Positions 24,045 to 32,173 of a stretch of DNA of 46,756 nt are shown here, one piece after another. Position 1 is the first letter of the stretch. Each line of letters begins with the position of its first letter. The notes beneath the pieces are model-generated. The model was not told the origin of the DNA. It saw only the letters and a program-made list of their open reading frames with translations, and did not search any database. The position numbers and the translations under genes are program-made. The DNA comes from Pseudomonas sp. TNT3 (lineage in GTDB: Bacteria > Pseudomonadota > Gammaproteobacteria > Pseudomonadales > Pseudomonadaceae), in NCBI RefSeq assembly GCF_010095445.2, contig NZ_WFGV02000046.1, positions 1 through 46,756 on the forward strand, given 5' to 3'.

Positions 24045-24716
24045 ATGCGTATCCTTGTCGTTGAAGATGAAGCGAAAACTGCCGACTATCTGCACAAAGC
24101 GTTGAGTGAGTCCGGCTATGGGGTGGAGATCGCCCTGAATGGTCTGGATGGCCAGCACCTGGTGCAGGAAAGTGAATACGACCTGATCATTCTTGACGTG
24201 ATGCTGCCGGGTCTGGACGGCTGGCAATTGCTGCAGATCATCCGGCGCAAATGGCAGACGCCGGTGTTGTTTCTCACCGCTCGCGATGCCATCGATGATC
24301 GGGTCAAGGGGCTGGAACTGGGCGCCGATGATTACCTGGTCAAACCCTTTTCCTACGCAGAGCTCCTGGCCCGCGTGCGTACCTTGCTGCGCCGGGGCCC
24401 GCCCCGTGAGGTCGAGCAGTTTCAGGTGGCCGATCTGAGTCTGGATCTGTTGCGGCGCAAGGTCACTCGCAACGGCCAGCGCCTCACCCTGACCAACAAA
24501 GAATTTGCGCTGCTGCACCTGCTGCTCATTCGTGAGGGAGAGGTACTCTCGCGCTCGCTGATCGCCTCGCAGATTTGGCAGATGAACTTCGACAGCGACA
24601 CCAACGTGGTGGACGTCGCCATCCGCCGACTGCGGGCCAAGGTCGACGACCCTTTCCAGCTCAAGCTGATCCATACCGTTCGCGGCATTGGTTACCTGCT
24701 TGAGGTGCAATCTTGA
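24045..24716 (+). CDS. OmpR-family response regulator, HprR/CusR-like
   Basis: A 223-residue response regulator: receiver domain (1-120) with acidic residues in VVEDE, phospho-acceptor Asp51 in LIILDVMLPG, Thr in FLTARD and Lys in YLVKPFSYAELLARV, then an OmpR-type winged helix (130-223) with LTLTNKEFALLHLLL, TNVVDVAIRRLRAKVD and HTVRGIGYLL. The ATG follows GGAGGA. It belongs to the CusR/HprR/IrlR branch. The protein has no cysteine at all, whereas E. coli HprR uses Cys169 in its response to peroxide. It overlaps the kinase gene by four bases and is divergent from hbpS-hiuH, with a matching operator in between. Confidence 0.9.
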   Translation: MRILVVEDEAKTADYLHKALSESGYGVEIALNGLDGQHLVQESEYDLIILDVMLPGLDGWQLLQIIRRKWQTPVLFLTARDAIDDRVKGLELGADDYLVKPFSYAELLARVRTLLRRGPPREVEQFQVADLSLDLLRRKVTRNGQRLTLTNKEFALLHLLLIREGEVLSRSLIASQIWQMNFDSDTNVVDVAIRRLRAKVDDPFQLKLIHTVRGIGYLLEVQS

Positions 24717-26095
24717 AACTAATGCCCCGCGCCCTGAGTCTGCGCCTGGCCGCCATGTTCGCCCTGGTCAGCATGCTGCTGATGGGCGCTATTGGGTTTT
24801 ATCTGTATCAATCGTTGCAGCGCGAAATTGCATGGCGCGATGACCAGGCGCTGCTCGGACGCTTGCAACGCATGCAAGCGTTGATCAGCGACAGCGACAG
24901 TATCGAAGCGCTGCGCGGCCGGCCCAAGCTCTACGAAAACATGCTGGGCAATCGTGACAACCTGCTGTGGATTGTCGATGACGCTGGCAAGGTGTTGATC
25001 GAAATCAACCCTGCCCATTTGCCCCTGCCCTCCTTGCAGGCGGCCCCTGTGGCGCAACTGGGTGACGGTCCCTACGCTGAGCCCGTCCGGCTTGCCTGGC
25101 TGAATGTGGTCAACGGCGACCGCCCTCTGACCCTGATTGCCGCCAAGCTGCTGAGTGAGCGAGAACAGATGCTTGGCGCTTACCGACTCAAACTTTGGCT
25201 GGCCCTGTCCGTCGGCGCCCTGCTCGCCTTTGCGCTCGGTGGCTGGGTGAGTCAGCGCGGCTTGCGCCCGGTGCGCCAACTGGCTGCGCGGGCGGCTGGT
25301 ATTGATGTTCAGCATCTGCATCTGCGGCTGGATGACTTCAATGAAGTGAGCGAGCTGCGAGTGCTCAGCAAAGCCCTCAATCAGATGCTGGCGCGCCTGG
25401 AAGACGGGTTTGCACAGCTCTCCCGCTTCTCGGAAGACCTTGCCCATGAGATGCGCACGCCGTTGAGCAACCTGATGGGGCATACCCAACAGACCCTCAG
25501 GCACGGTCGCACGATTGAGGAGTATCAGAACCTGCTGGTGTCCAATCAGGAAGAGTACGAACGTCTGGCGCGGATGATCGACAGCATGTTGTTTCTCGCA
25601 CGCACCGAGCAGTCGCATATTTCGATCAAGCCCGAACAGTTCGACCTGCACGATCTCAGCACGCAGTTGTGCGACTACTTCGAAGGCGTAGCGCAGGAGC
25701 GCGACATTCAGATTATCGACCACACCCGTGGTGAGTTAATAGCCGATCCGATCCTGGTCCGCCGAGCAATGGCCAACCTGCTCGCCAACGCGCTGCGCCA
25801 TGCAACGCCCGGTACTGAAGTGACCCTTGCAAGCGCCACTTGGGAAGACAGGCTCGAGCTCAGTGTGCACAACCAGGGCGAACCGATTGCCCCGCAACAC
25901 CTGCCGCGGTTGTTCGAGCGCTTTTACCGGTGTGATCCATCGCGTAATCAACCGGACGATTCCGGTGGCCTGGGCCTGGCAATCGTCCGCTCGATCATGC
26001 AAATACACGGTGGCCGCGTGAGCGTTGACAGCGCTGAAAGTGGCACTCGCTTTTGCCTGGAATTTCCGCTGAAAAAAGGCTCGTCCGGGTGTTAG
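24713..26095 (+). CDS. Sensor histidine kinase, HprS/CusS-like
   Basis: A 460-residue inner-membrane kinase: TM1 (about 12-32), a periplasmic region (33-158), TM2 (160-180), HAMP (181-233), dimerisation domain with phospho-acceptor His245 (FSEDLAHEMRTPLSNL), N box NLLANALRHATPG, and G box DDSGGLGLAIV. I used the TTG start at 24713, which has GAGGTG five bases upstream and overlaps the regulator stop; an ATG at 24722 is possible. The periplasmic part contains no cysteine and only one histidine, arguing against both thiol sensing and CusS-like metal ligands. The end of the gene overlaps the convergent monooxygenase gene by four bases. Confidence 0.88.
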   Translation: MKLMPRALSLRLAAMFALVSMLLMGAIGFYLYQSLQREIAWRDDQALLGRLQRMQALISDSDSIEALRGRPKLYENMLGNRDNLLWIVDDAGKVLIEINPAHLPLPSLQAAPVAQLGDGPYAEPVRLAWLNVVNGDRPLTLIAAKLLSEREQMLGAYRLKLWLALSVGALLAFALGGWVSQRGLRPVRQLAARAAGIDVQHLHLRLDDFNEVSELRVLSKALNQMLARLEDGFAQLSRFSEDLAHEMRTPLSNLMGHTQQTLRHGRTIEEYQNLLVSNQEEYERLARMIDSMLFLARTEQSHISIKPEQFDLHDLSTQLCDYFEGVAQERDIQIIDHTRGELIADPILVRRAMANLLANALRHATPGTEVTLASATWEDRLELSVHNQGEPIAPQHLPRLFERFYRCDPSRNQPDDSGGLGLAIVRSIMQIHGGRVSVDSAESGTRFCLEFPLKKGSSGC

Positions 26096-26397
26096 TCACC
26101 TGCAGGAAACCCGGCGCCCTCAATGTGATAAACCGTCGGTTCGCCGGAAAAATAATCCTCCAGGCCCATCATGAACAGCCGATGGTCTTCACTCGCTTCG
26201 AAGCCCGGTGTGTGATCCTCGAGTGATTGCCATTGCACGATCAGGTTGAATTGCTCGGGCGTTTCGATCCCTTGCGCGAGCATGTGGCCGCCGTAACCCT
26301 TTGCGCGGCAGAGCAACGGCGCGACCTCGGCAAATGCCCGTCTGAAGGCTTCAATGTGTTCTTTGTGAACGGGGAGCAGCGCGATTTCATAAATCAT
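26092..26397 (-). CDS. Antibiotic-biosynthesis-monooxygenase (ABM) domain protein
   Basis: A 101-residue single-domain protein of the dimeric alpha-beta barrel ABM family, a group that includes cofactor-free quinone-forming monooxygenases and many proteins of unknown role. Visible features are the first strand MIYEIALLPV, the central FNLIVQWQSLEDH..FEASEDHRLF stretch and a short acidic C-terminus. AAGGAACGCC precedes the ATG at 26397. It lies 54 bp downstream of the quinone oxidoreductase on the same strand and is probably cotranscribed under ArsR control. The pairing suggests quinone or aromatic detoxification, which is inference. Confidence 0.78.
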   Translation of the reverse strand: MIYEIALLPVHKEHIEAFRRAFAEVAPLLCRAKGYGGHMLAQGIETPEQFNLIVQWQSLEDHTPGFEASEDHRLFMMGLEDYFSGEPTVYHIEGAGFPAGD

Positions 26398-26451
26398 GGC
26401 GTTCCTTGAATTCAGGTTTAACGATTGAAAAAACACAGGGTCGAGGTGAGC

Positions 26452-27414
26452 CTACGGCGCGATTGAAATCGCGATCTTCCCCTGGATACCGTTGTTGGGA
26501 GTCTCCAGCCGGGCATGGGCGAGCGGAATATCGGCAAGCGAATAGACCGCGCCAACGTGTGGCAGCAACTGACCGCGCTCAATCAACGCGCTCAACTCAT
26601 CCAGCTTGCCGCGGTTCTGTCGGGTGAACACGAAGTGATAACTCGCGTTCTTGCCCCAGGCCTGAACGACGTTTTGTGGCTGTGCGATGTCCACAATCGA
26701 GACCACGCGGCCCAGTTGTGCGAGCACGTCGGGGCTGCGCGACAACGTGTTGCCGCCAATGGTGTCGAACACCACATCGACGCCGTGGCCACCGGTCTCC
26801 CGATTGATGGCGTCGACATAATCTTCCTTCTCATAGTCGATGATCACGTCAGCACCTAACCCTCGTACGAACTCGGCGTTCGCGTCGCGCACGGTCGTGA
26901 ACACCCTGGCGCCCATGGCTTTGGCCAGCTGGATCGCCACATGACCGACGCCTCCCGCGCCGCCGTGCACCAGGATGCTCTCCCCTACCCTGAGCGCCGC
27001 TCGCACGACCAATGCTTCCCACGCCGTCCCGCCCACCAGGGTCAGGCTCGCCGCCTCGAGATGGCTCAGCGAAGGGGGCTTCTTCCCGACAATGCTTTGG
27101 TCAGCAACGTGGTACTCGGCATAGCTGCCCGGGCCGTCGAATATTTGCGGGGTGTACCAGACTTCGTCGCCTGGAACGAAACTCGTCACGCCGGGGCCGA
27201 CGGCTTCGACAACGCCCGAGACGTCATGCCCGGTAATGGCCGGCAGTTGCACCAGGTCTGGGTAATCGCCTCGTCGAACCTGGAAATCCAAAGGATTGAT
27301 GGAGGTGGCGTGGACCCGCACCAGGACTTGTCCCGCGTGAGGTACTGGTTTTGGCACGTCGCGCAGTTCGAACGATTCCGGGCCACCAAATGAGTTGAGT
27401 ATCAGCGCTTTCAT
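26452..27414 (-). CDS. NADPH:quinone oxidoreductase-like protein (MDR superfamily, zinc-free)
   Basis: A 320-residue medium-chain reductase. The N-terminus MKALILNSFGGPESFEL and the stretches SINPLDFQVRRG, GHDVSGVVEAVG and ILVHGGAGGVGHVAIQLAKAMGA (NADPH-binding motif near residue 150) place it with zeta-crystallin-like quinone reductases; the structural zinc cysteines are absent. GAGGA precedes the ATG at 27414. It lies downstream of an ArsR repressor on the same strand, and its leader carries an ArsR-type operator (27442-27461). The reducible substrate is unknown. Together with the ABM protein it forms a small stress-inducible unit. Confidence 0.85.
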   Translation of the reverse strand: MKALILNSFGGPESFELRDVPKPVPHAGQVLVRVHATSINPLDFQVRRGDYPDLVQLPAITGHDVSGVVEAVGPGVTSFVPGDEVWYTPQIFDGPGSYAEYHVADQSIVGKKPPSLSHLEAASLTLVGGTAWEALVVRAALRVGESILVHGGAGGVGHVAIQLAKAMGARVFTTVRDANAEFVRGLGADVIIDYEKEDYVDAINRETGGHGVDVVFDTIGGNTLSRSPDVLAQLGRVVSIVDIAQPQNVVQAWGKNASYHFVFTRQNRGKLDELSALIERGQLLPHVGAVYSLADIPLAHARLETPNNGIQGKIAISIAP

Positions 27415-27441
27415 TGTGCATCCTCGTTTCGACAAAAAGGG

Positions 27442-27461
27442 ATATCGGGATTTTTCGATAT
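27442..27461. promoter_or_regulatory. ArsR operator copy 1, upstream of the quinone oxidoreductase gene
   Basis: ATATCG-GGATTTTT-CGATAT, perfect 6-bp arms, 28 bases before the oxidoreductase ATG. The same pattern recurs at two other places around this ArsR gene. Confidence 0.72.
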
Positions 27462-27535
27462 ACCGGGGTAAAAAAACAGGCCGTTCTTTCCCTATGGTTT
27501 CAGCATCTTGTGCGTCCTTGTTTCGATAAAACGGG

Positions 27536-27555
27536 ATATCGGGATTTACCGATTT
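27536..27555. promoter_or_regulatory. ArsR operator copy 2, between arsR and the oxidoreductase gene
   Basis: ATATCG-GGATTTAC-CGATTT, one arm mismatch. It lies in a leader duplication: 27414-27460 and 27508-27554 are near-identical direct repeats offset by 94 bp. Confidence 0.65.
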
Positions 27556-27569
27556 AGTAGCGTAAAAAA

Positions 27570-27872
27570 TTACAGCTCTTTGCCGATGATCTCGGCAAGC
27601 AAACGGATGGTCGCTTCATTGCGCTTGTAGTACGTCCACTGACCGATGCGCCTGACTTCGACCAGGCCCGCTCGTTGCAGGGTCGCCAGATAGTCAGACA
27701 CCGTCGACTGCGACAGCCCCACGCCTTCCTGAATACTGCTGACGCAAACGCCCACCGTATGAACGTCACCTTCGTCCTGAGGAGGAAAGTGCTTCACGGG
27801 GTCCTTCAAACCTTTGAGGATTTCGAGTCGCGTACGGTTTGAGAGGGCTTTGAATATTTCGAGTAATTCCAT
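27570..27872 (-). CDS. ArsR-family transcriptional repressor
   Basis: A 100-residue winged-helix repressor. Helices read LLEIFKALSNRTRLEILKGL, then GLSQSTVSDYLATLQRAGLVEVRRIGQWTYYKRNEATI. The metal-binding ELCVCDL motif of true ArsR proteins is missing; the only cysteine (GVCVSS) lies elsewhere, so the signal is probably a reactive organic compound rather than a metal. The gene is flanked by three operator-like palindromes of the form TATCG-N8-CGATA, one just upstream of its own start, predicting autorepression and control of the oxidoreductase and ABM genes. No other target is evident. Confidence 0.87.
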   Translation of the reverse strand: MELLEIFKALSNRTRLEILKGLKDPVKHFPPQDEGDVHTVGVCVSSIQEGVGLSQSTVSDYLATLQRAGLVEVRRIGQWTYYKRNEATIRLLAEIIGKEL

Positions 27873-27880
27873 GGGGCGAT

Positions 27881-27902
27881 CATATCGAGATTTACCGATA
27901 TG
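27881..27902. promoter_or_regulatory. ArsR operator copy 3, in the arsR promoter
   Basis: CATATCG-AGATTTAC-CGATATG, perfect 7-bp arms, nine bases upstream of the arsR start codon on the minus strand. Autoregulatory site. Confidence 0.75.
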
Positions 27903-28135
27903 TCAATGCAGAAAATATAGCCCCAATGCAAAACTCATCGCTTTCCATCGACTCGAGTTGGGTGGGGCAAACTCAGAGACAGGGTCAACCGGCTCAAATG
28001 CCTCAGTCGACGTGTTGCGCACACAAACGATTGCTCTTGTTTGCGATGGCCCCATCAACAACCGTCGTATTGGATCTTTCCTTGCCGATTGACCGCTCTA
28101 GACTCCATTCCCACGACTCACCCGAAAAGGAATCC

Positions 28136-28687
28136 ATGCTCGTACGCGATTTCGACTGCCAACCCGTTATGTGCGGGAGCACGCTGAGGCTCAGGCCTTT
28201 GGCCGAAAGTGATTTTGAAGGGCTGTATCTGGCGGCCAGTGACCCACGCATCTGGGCCGACCATCCCGCCAATAACCGCTATAAACGGGAGGTATTTGAG
28301 GCGTACTTCGCCTCTCGCCTGACCACGGGTAAAGCGCTCGCCGTTATCGATATCGACTCGGGGCAGATTGTGGGTACTTCAAGCTATTACACACCGCCTG
28401 ATCTGCCGGACAGTATCGCTATCGGGTTTACCTTTTTGCTGCGTGCGAAATGGGGTGGCGATACCAACCGCGAGCTGAAGCGTCTGATGGTGGAGCATGC
28501 ATTCAAGGCGTATGACACCGTATATTTCCACATCGCGCCCGGGAACATTCGCTCGCAGAAAGCCGCGATGAAAATTGGCGCAGTGCACCTGTATGACGCC
28601 GAGCTGAACCTGTCCACCGCGCCTGCCTTGTGCAAGTACTATGGACTTACCAGAGAGCAATGGGCTGCGTCTCAACCAATCGCCTAA
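28136..28687 (+). CDS. GNAT-family N-acetyltransferase
   Basis: A 183-residue acetyltransferase of the RimJ/RimL type: LRLRPLAESDFEGLYLAASDPRIWADHP at the N-terminus, IDIDSGQIVGTSSYYTP as the central strands, then LKRLMVEHAF and FHIAPGNIRSQKAAMKIGA, the Asn-x-x-Ser motif near the C-terminus of the fold. AAAAGGAATCC precedes the ATG. It stands alone behind a 233-bp gap shared with arsR. Its substrate (protein N-terminus, amino acid or antibiotic) cannot be predicted. Confidence 0.83.
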   Translation: MLVRDFDCQPVMCGSTLRLRPLAESDFEGLYLAASDPRIWADHPANNRYKREVFEAYFASRLTTGKALAVIDIDSGQIVGTSSYYTPPDLPDSIAIGFTFLLRAKWGGDTNRELKRLMVEHAFKAYDTVYFHIAPGNIRSQKAAMKIGAVHLYDAELNLSTAPALCKYYGLTREQWAASQPIA

Positions 28688-28714
28688 AGCGCCACTGTTC
28701 AGGCGATGTTTTTT
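28679..28714 (+). terminator. Rho-independent terminator of the acetyltransferase gene
   Basis: ATCGCCT pairs with AGGCGAT around a 15-nt loop, followed by six T residues (28709-28714). The stem begins at the stop codon. Confidence 0.65.
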
Positions 28715-28719
28715 AATCG

Positions 28720-29055
28720 CTACGTAAACGTCATCGCCCATGTAATGAAGCCTGCAACCCCCGTCGTCCAGGTCAGCGCGGCCAGGAAAAGTCCGTCGGT
28801 AAATTTTTCCAGCAGGTGATTTCGGCTGAATTGTCGGGTTCGCAATGACCAGTAGGACAGGATCGTTGTGAGCAGGTAGAAGATGGCGTTGATCGCAAGC
28901 AGGTCATCCCCCAGGGTGCCCTCCTTTCTCAACGTGCTCACCACTTGAAAAATACCGATCACCGTCAGGCAGACGCCCACCATGGCGGATGAGGCGACGA
29001 AGATATGGACACAGATGTCTTCATTCAGACGGATAGATGACTTGGTTTCGCTCAT
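28720..29055 (-). CDS. Small integral membrane protein of unknown function
   Basis: A 111-residue protein I do not recognise. It has three to four hydrophobic segments (about 13-38, 50-68 and 86-110) with a conserved-looking YWSLRTRQFSRNHLLEKFTDGLF stretch before the last one, and a charged N-terminus that should face the cytoplasm. It lies alone on the minus strand, tail to tail with the acetyltransferase. No function is proposed. Confidence 0.6.
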   Translation of the reverse strand: MSETKSSIRLNEDICVHIFVASSAMVGVCLTVIGIFQVVSTLRKEGTLGDDLLAINAIFYLLTTILSYWSLRTRQFSRNHLLEKFTDGLFLAALTWTTGVAGFITWAMTFT

Positions 29056-29132
29056 GGCGGTTGCCCTCGCAAGGGTTAAAAAACCTGATCTCCGAAACGC
29101 CAGGGCCCATCCATCTGGCCGAGACAGATCAG

Positions 29133-30110
29133 TCAGGCCGGCGCGTCAGCCAGTGTAGCGACTCCTTTATCAATCGAAGTCAGAATGATCCGAACAGCCA
29201 TCACCACCCCGGCGAGAACGGCGGCAAGACCCGCTGCTTCCAAAGGGGTCGGCAGCCGACCATGAAACAACAGGCCGAGTAATGTCGCGAACAGCGATTC
29301 AAGGGCTATCAGTTGTCCTGAAAGCACCATGGGCAGGCGATGGGACGCTGCGTTCCACGCCCAGGCCCCGACGAGTGAGGACATCGCGGCAATCCCCAGC
29401 GCCCAGGCATACAAATGTCCTGCCATGGAAAAACCGAAACCGAGAACAGGCAACTTCAGAAGGTCGAGCGCCTGCATGACCGGTAACAAGCACAAGGCGC
29501 CCATTCCGGCACCGGCCATCATGAGGCCTGTCCAGACACCGGACACATTCGCCGGGAGTTTTTCCAGGGCACGCTGATTCAGCAGGCTGAACACAAGCCA
29601 CAAGACAACGGCACAGACTGAAAATATCAATCCCATCAGCCACGACCCTTGTCCCGCAACGGGTTGATCGATACTGCTGAGGTTCGTCAGCAAAAGCCCG
29701 CCCGTCAACAAGGTCAGTGGCAGTATCAGTCGGCGCCATGGAAGCGTTTTTTGTGTGGCGTTGCTGAGCACGGCCAGCAAGACCGGCACCATGCCAATGA
29801 ACGCCGGAGTCAGCACAGGGCCACCAAACACCACGCCGGCGGCAATGCAGGTGCTGTACCCGAGGTATCCGGTCACGCCGAGACCCGCAGCGAGCAATTG
29901 CTGTTTGCGACGCAGGCACCTTAGCCGGGCGCGACAAAGCACCATGATCACCGCACCCAGTGCACCCGCAATCAGAAAGCGAAGAACCATCAAGTCATAG
30001 AGGCTATAGGCGCCAGTGACATAGGGCGCTATGAAGTTCAGCGCCCAGCTCAGGGTCGCGACCACAGCAAGGGTCACTCCGCAGATGATGTTTGAGTGAG
30101 CAATCGTCAT
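29133..30110 (-). CDS. EamA/DMT-family transporter, 10 membrane segments
   Basis: A 325-residue inner-membrane protein made of two EamA repeats of about five helices each. The first begins VVATLSWALNFIAPYVTG; the second contains SSLVGAWAWNAASHRLP and the LIALESLFATLLGLLFHGRLPTPLEAAG end typical of EamA exporters of amino acids and metabolites. I favour the ATG at 30110; a GTG at 30146 would add twelve residues. It is divergent from a LysR gene, which probably regulates it. Substrate unknown. Confidence 0.82.
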   Translation of the reverse strand: MTIAHSNIICGVTLAVVATLSWALNFIAPYVTGAYSLYDLMVLRFLIAGALGAVIMVLCRARLRCLRRKQQLLAAGLGVTGYLGYSTCIAAGVVFGGPVLTPAFIGMVPVLLAVLSNATQKTLPWRRLILPLTLLTGGLLLTNLSSIDQPVAGQGSWLMGLIFSVCAVVLWLVFSLLNQRALEKLPANVSGVWTGLMMAGAGMGALCLLPVMQALDLLKLPVLGFGFSMAGHLYAWALGIAAMSSLVGAWAWNAASHRLPMVLSGQLIALESLFATLLGLLFHGRLPTPLEAAGLAAVLAGVVMAVRIILTSIDKGVATLADAPA

Positions 30111-30202
30111 CAGGCATATCCATGAGGGATTCAACTCATGTTGCACAGGGCCAGGGGTATGCTACAAACGAGTTCTCGGTCCTGGACGCATAACGCCTGA
30201 TT

Positions 30203-31111
30203 ATGAATACGCTTGGAAAGTCATTACCGCCGCTTGCCAGTTTGCTGCCCTTTGAAGCGGCAGCGCGCCTGGAAAGTTTCTCGAAGGCTGCGGATGAATT
30301 GCACATCACTCAAGCGGCGGTCAGCCGTCAGATCCGCGCGCTCGAAGAGAATCTTGGACTGAAGCTTTTTGACCGCCGCAACCGCGCAGTCTTCCTGACA
30401 CAGGAGGGGCGTGAGCTAGGGCGCGTCGTGACCAGCGCATTGCAAAGCATCGGCGGCAGCGCCGTTACCCTTCGTGAATCACCCCACAAAAACCGGGTCG
30501 TTTTACTGTGTCAGTTGTGTGAAGCGTTTTATTGGTTGATGCCACGTCTTTCAACGTTTCACCAGCTACACCCGGAAATCGAAATCCAGGTAGCGACATC
30601 CACTCGACCGTTGACTGAATTCAATGACCATTTTGATGTTGCCTTGCAAAGCACCGGACGCCCCAGCGGCTCGCATGCTCTGGCGTTCACCGCCGCTGAT
30701 GAAGTGTTCCCTGTGTGCAGCCCGCACTACCTGACTGCCGGACAGTCACTTCCGATTACCGACCTTCGCCGCCATACGCTTCTGCACCATCGCGCCACGC
30801 CACCGCACTTGATGGAATGGGATACGTGGCTGAACGCCTTTGGGCAGACGTTAGAGGGTTATCCTCAGGGCTCCGTATTTGATAGCTACCCTTTGATGCT
30901 CCAGGCCGCCGTCGAGGGGCATGGAATTGCAATGGGTTGGCGCCGAACCGCCAGCAGGCTGATTGACAGCGGTGCTCTGGTAAGACCTTGTGTAGAAAGT
31001 GTCTCTTTGCCTGAAGCGATTTCCGTTTTCAGACGGTATGGCGCAGAAGACCGGACTGAGGTGCACGCGCTGATTGAGTGGCTTGCAGAGGAATTACGTG
31101 ATGGCAGTTGA
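30203..31111 (+). CDS. LysR-family transcriptional regulator (GcvA-like)
   Basis: A 302-residue LysR regulator: LLPFEAAARLESFSKAADELHITQAAVSRQIRALEENLGLKLFDRRNRAVFLTQEG is the classical GcvA-type DNA-binding start, followed by an effector domain ending in DRTEVHALIEWLAEEL. It is divergent from the EamA gene across 92 bp and probably controls its expression. No strong ribosome-binding site precedes the ATG. Confidence 0.87.
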   Translation: MNTLGKSLPPLASLLPFEAAARLESFSKAADELHITQAAVSRQIRALEENLGLKLFDRRNRAVFLTQEGRELGRVVTSALQSIGGSAVTLRESPHKNRVVLLCQLCEAFYWLMPRLSTFHQLHPEIEIQVATSTRPLTEFNDHFDVALQSTGRPSGSHALAFTAADEVFPVCSPHYLTAGQSLPITDLRRHTLLHHRATPPHLMEWDTWLNAFGQTLEGYPQGSVFDSYPLMLQAAVEGHGIAMGWRRTASRLIDSGALVRPCVESVSLPEAISVFRRYGAEDRTEVHALIEWLAEELRDGS

Positions 31112-31162
31112 AAGCGTTATTTCGAAGGCGGCTTCTCGGGAACGATAGAACGCACGGTGGTC

Positions 31163-31172
31163 GGGGGGGGGG
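31163..31172 (+). repeat. Run of ten G residues between convergent genes
   Basis: A homopolymeric G10 tract three bases beyond the stop of the second EamA gene. Possible slippage site or assembly-sensitive position; it is outside coding sequence. Confidence 0.9.
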
Positions 31173-31175
31173 CCG

Positions 31176-32003
31176 TCAGCCAATAAGAATCGTGCCTGCG
31201 GCAATCACCACGCACGCCAGCACCTTGCGGACAGTCAGGGTCTCGCCCAGGAAGAAATAACCGATCAACGCCGCAAACAACACGCTGGTTTCGCGCAATG
31301 CCGAGACCGCTCCCATGGGTGCGTGGGACATGGCGTAGATGACGATTCCGTAGGCCAGCAGCGAGACCAGTCCGCCGAAGAATGCCGTGAAAAAACCGGG
31401 ACGCAATGTAAACAGACTGGGGGCGCCGCGCAGGCCGATGTACACCAGTGGCATCATTACGCCCCACAAGGCGCACATCCATACCGTGTAGGCGATCGGG
31501 GCGCCGGACAGGCGTGCGCCAATCCCGTCGGTGACGCTGTAAGCGGCAATGAAACAGCCGGTGCCCAAGGCGTAAGGCAGGCTTGGTACCGCAAGCCTGC
31601 GCCCCTTAAAAGCCAGGGAAATAATTCCGCCCGACACCAATGCAATCCCCAGCAGCGCGGCTGCGCCGATACTTTCTCCGGCAAAAACCGATGCGCCGAG
31701 GGTGATCAGAATGGGCGAAGAACCTCTCGAGATCGGATAGGTCTGCCCGAGGTCTCCGACCTTGTAGCTCCTGACGAGAAACAGGTTGTAGCCCACATGC
31801 AGGACCGCTGAAAGCACGACATAAAACCAGCTGGCTGGCGCCGGTTGCGTGAGGAACAAGGCCGCCGTTGCACTGACGATAGCGACCGCCAGACACATGA
31901 CCGTCATCGACCAGAGTCTGTCGGCACCGCCACGCAGAAGCGCATTCCAGCTGGCGTGCAGGAGTGCGGCGAAGAGTATGAGCAGGATGATGTGTAAGGG
32001 CAT
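31176..32003 (-). CDS. EamA/DMT-family transporter
   Basis: A 275-residue inner-membrane protein with about ten hydrophobic segments in two repeats. The first starts MPLHIILLILFAALLHASWNALLRGGADR; the repeat ends are RSYKVGDLGQTYPISRGSSPILITLGA and MGAVSALRETSVLFAALIGYFFLGETLTVRK, the latter a hallmark of the family. The start is the first in-frame ATG. It lies alone, convergent with the LysR gene. Substrate is unknown; export of small metabolites is the usual role. Confidence 0.82.
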   Translation of the reverse strand: MPLHIILLILFAALLHASWNALLRGGADRLWSMTVMCLAVAIVSATAALFLTQPAPASWFYVVLSAVLHVGYNLFLVRSYKVGDLGQTYPISRGSSPILITLGASVFAGESIGAAALLGIALVSGGIISLAFKGRRLAVPSLPYALGTGCFIAAYSVTDGIGARLSGAPIAYTVWMCALWGVMMPLVYIGLRGAPSLFTLRPGFFTAFFGGLVSLLAYGIVIYAMSHAPMGAVSALRETSVLFAALIGYFFLGETLTVRKVLACVVIAAGTILIG

Positions 32004-32173
32004 GCGTCATCCTAATCATCTCGGCGTCTGGATGAAAGCACAGTCCCCTCCCCGATCGTGCCAGCTCGACAGTCATGATGGGGCCAGCGAATCTGAATGG
32101 TCACATTGAAGGGTGAACCGCGTACGTCATGCTGACGACCCGTTACGACGTTTAAAAAGCTGCCACCTCGCGC

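Noticed and set aside
27570..27872. Reading the ArsR protein as an arsenic or metal sensor
   Set aside because: The ELCVCDL-type metal site is missing and no arsenic-resistance gene is nearby.
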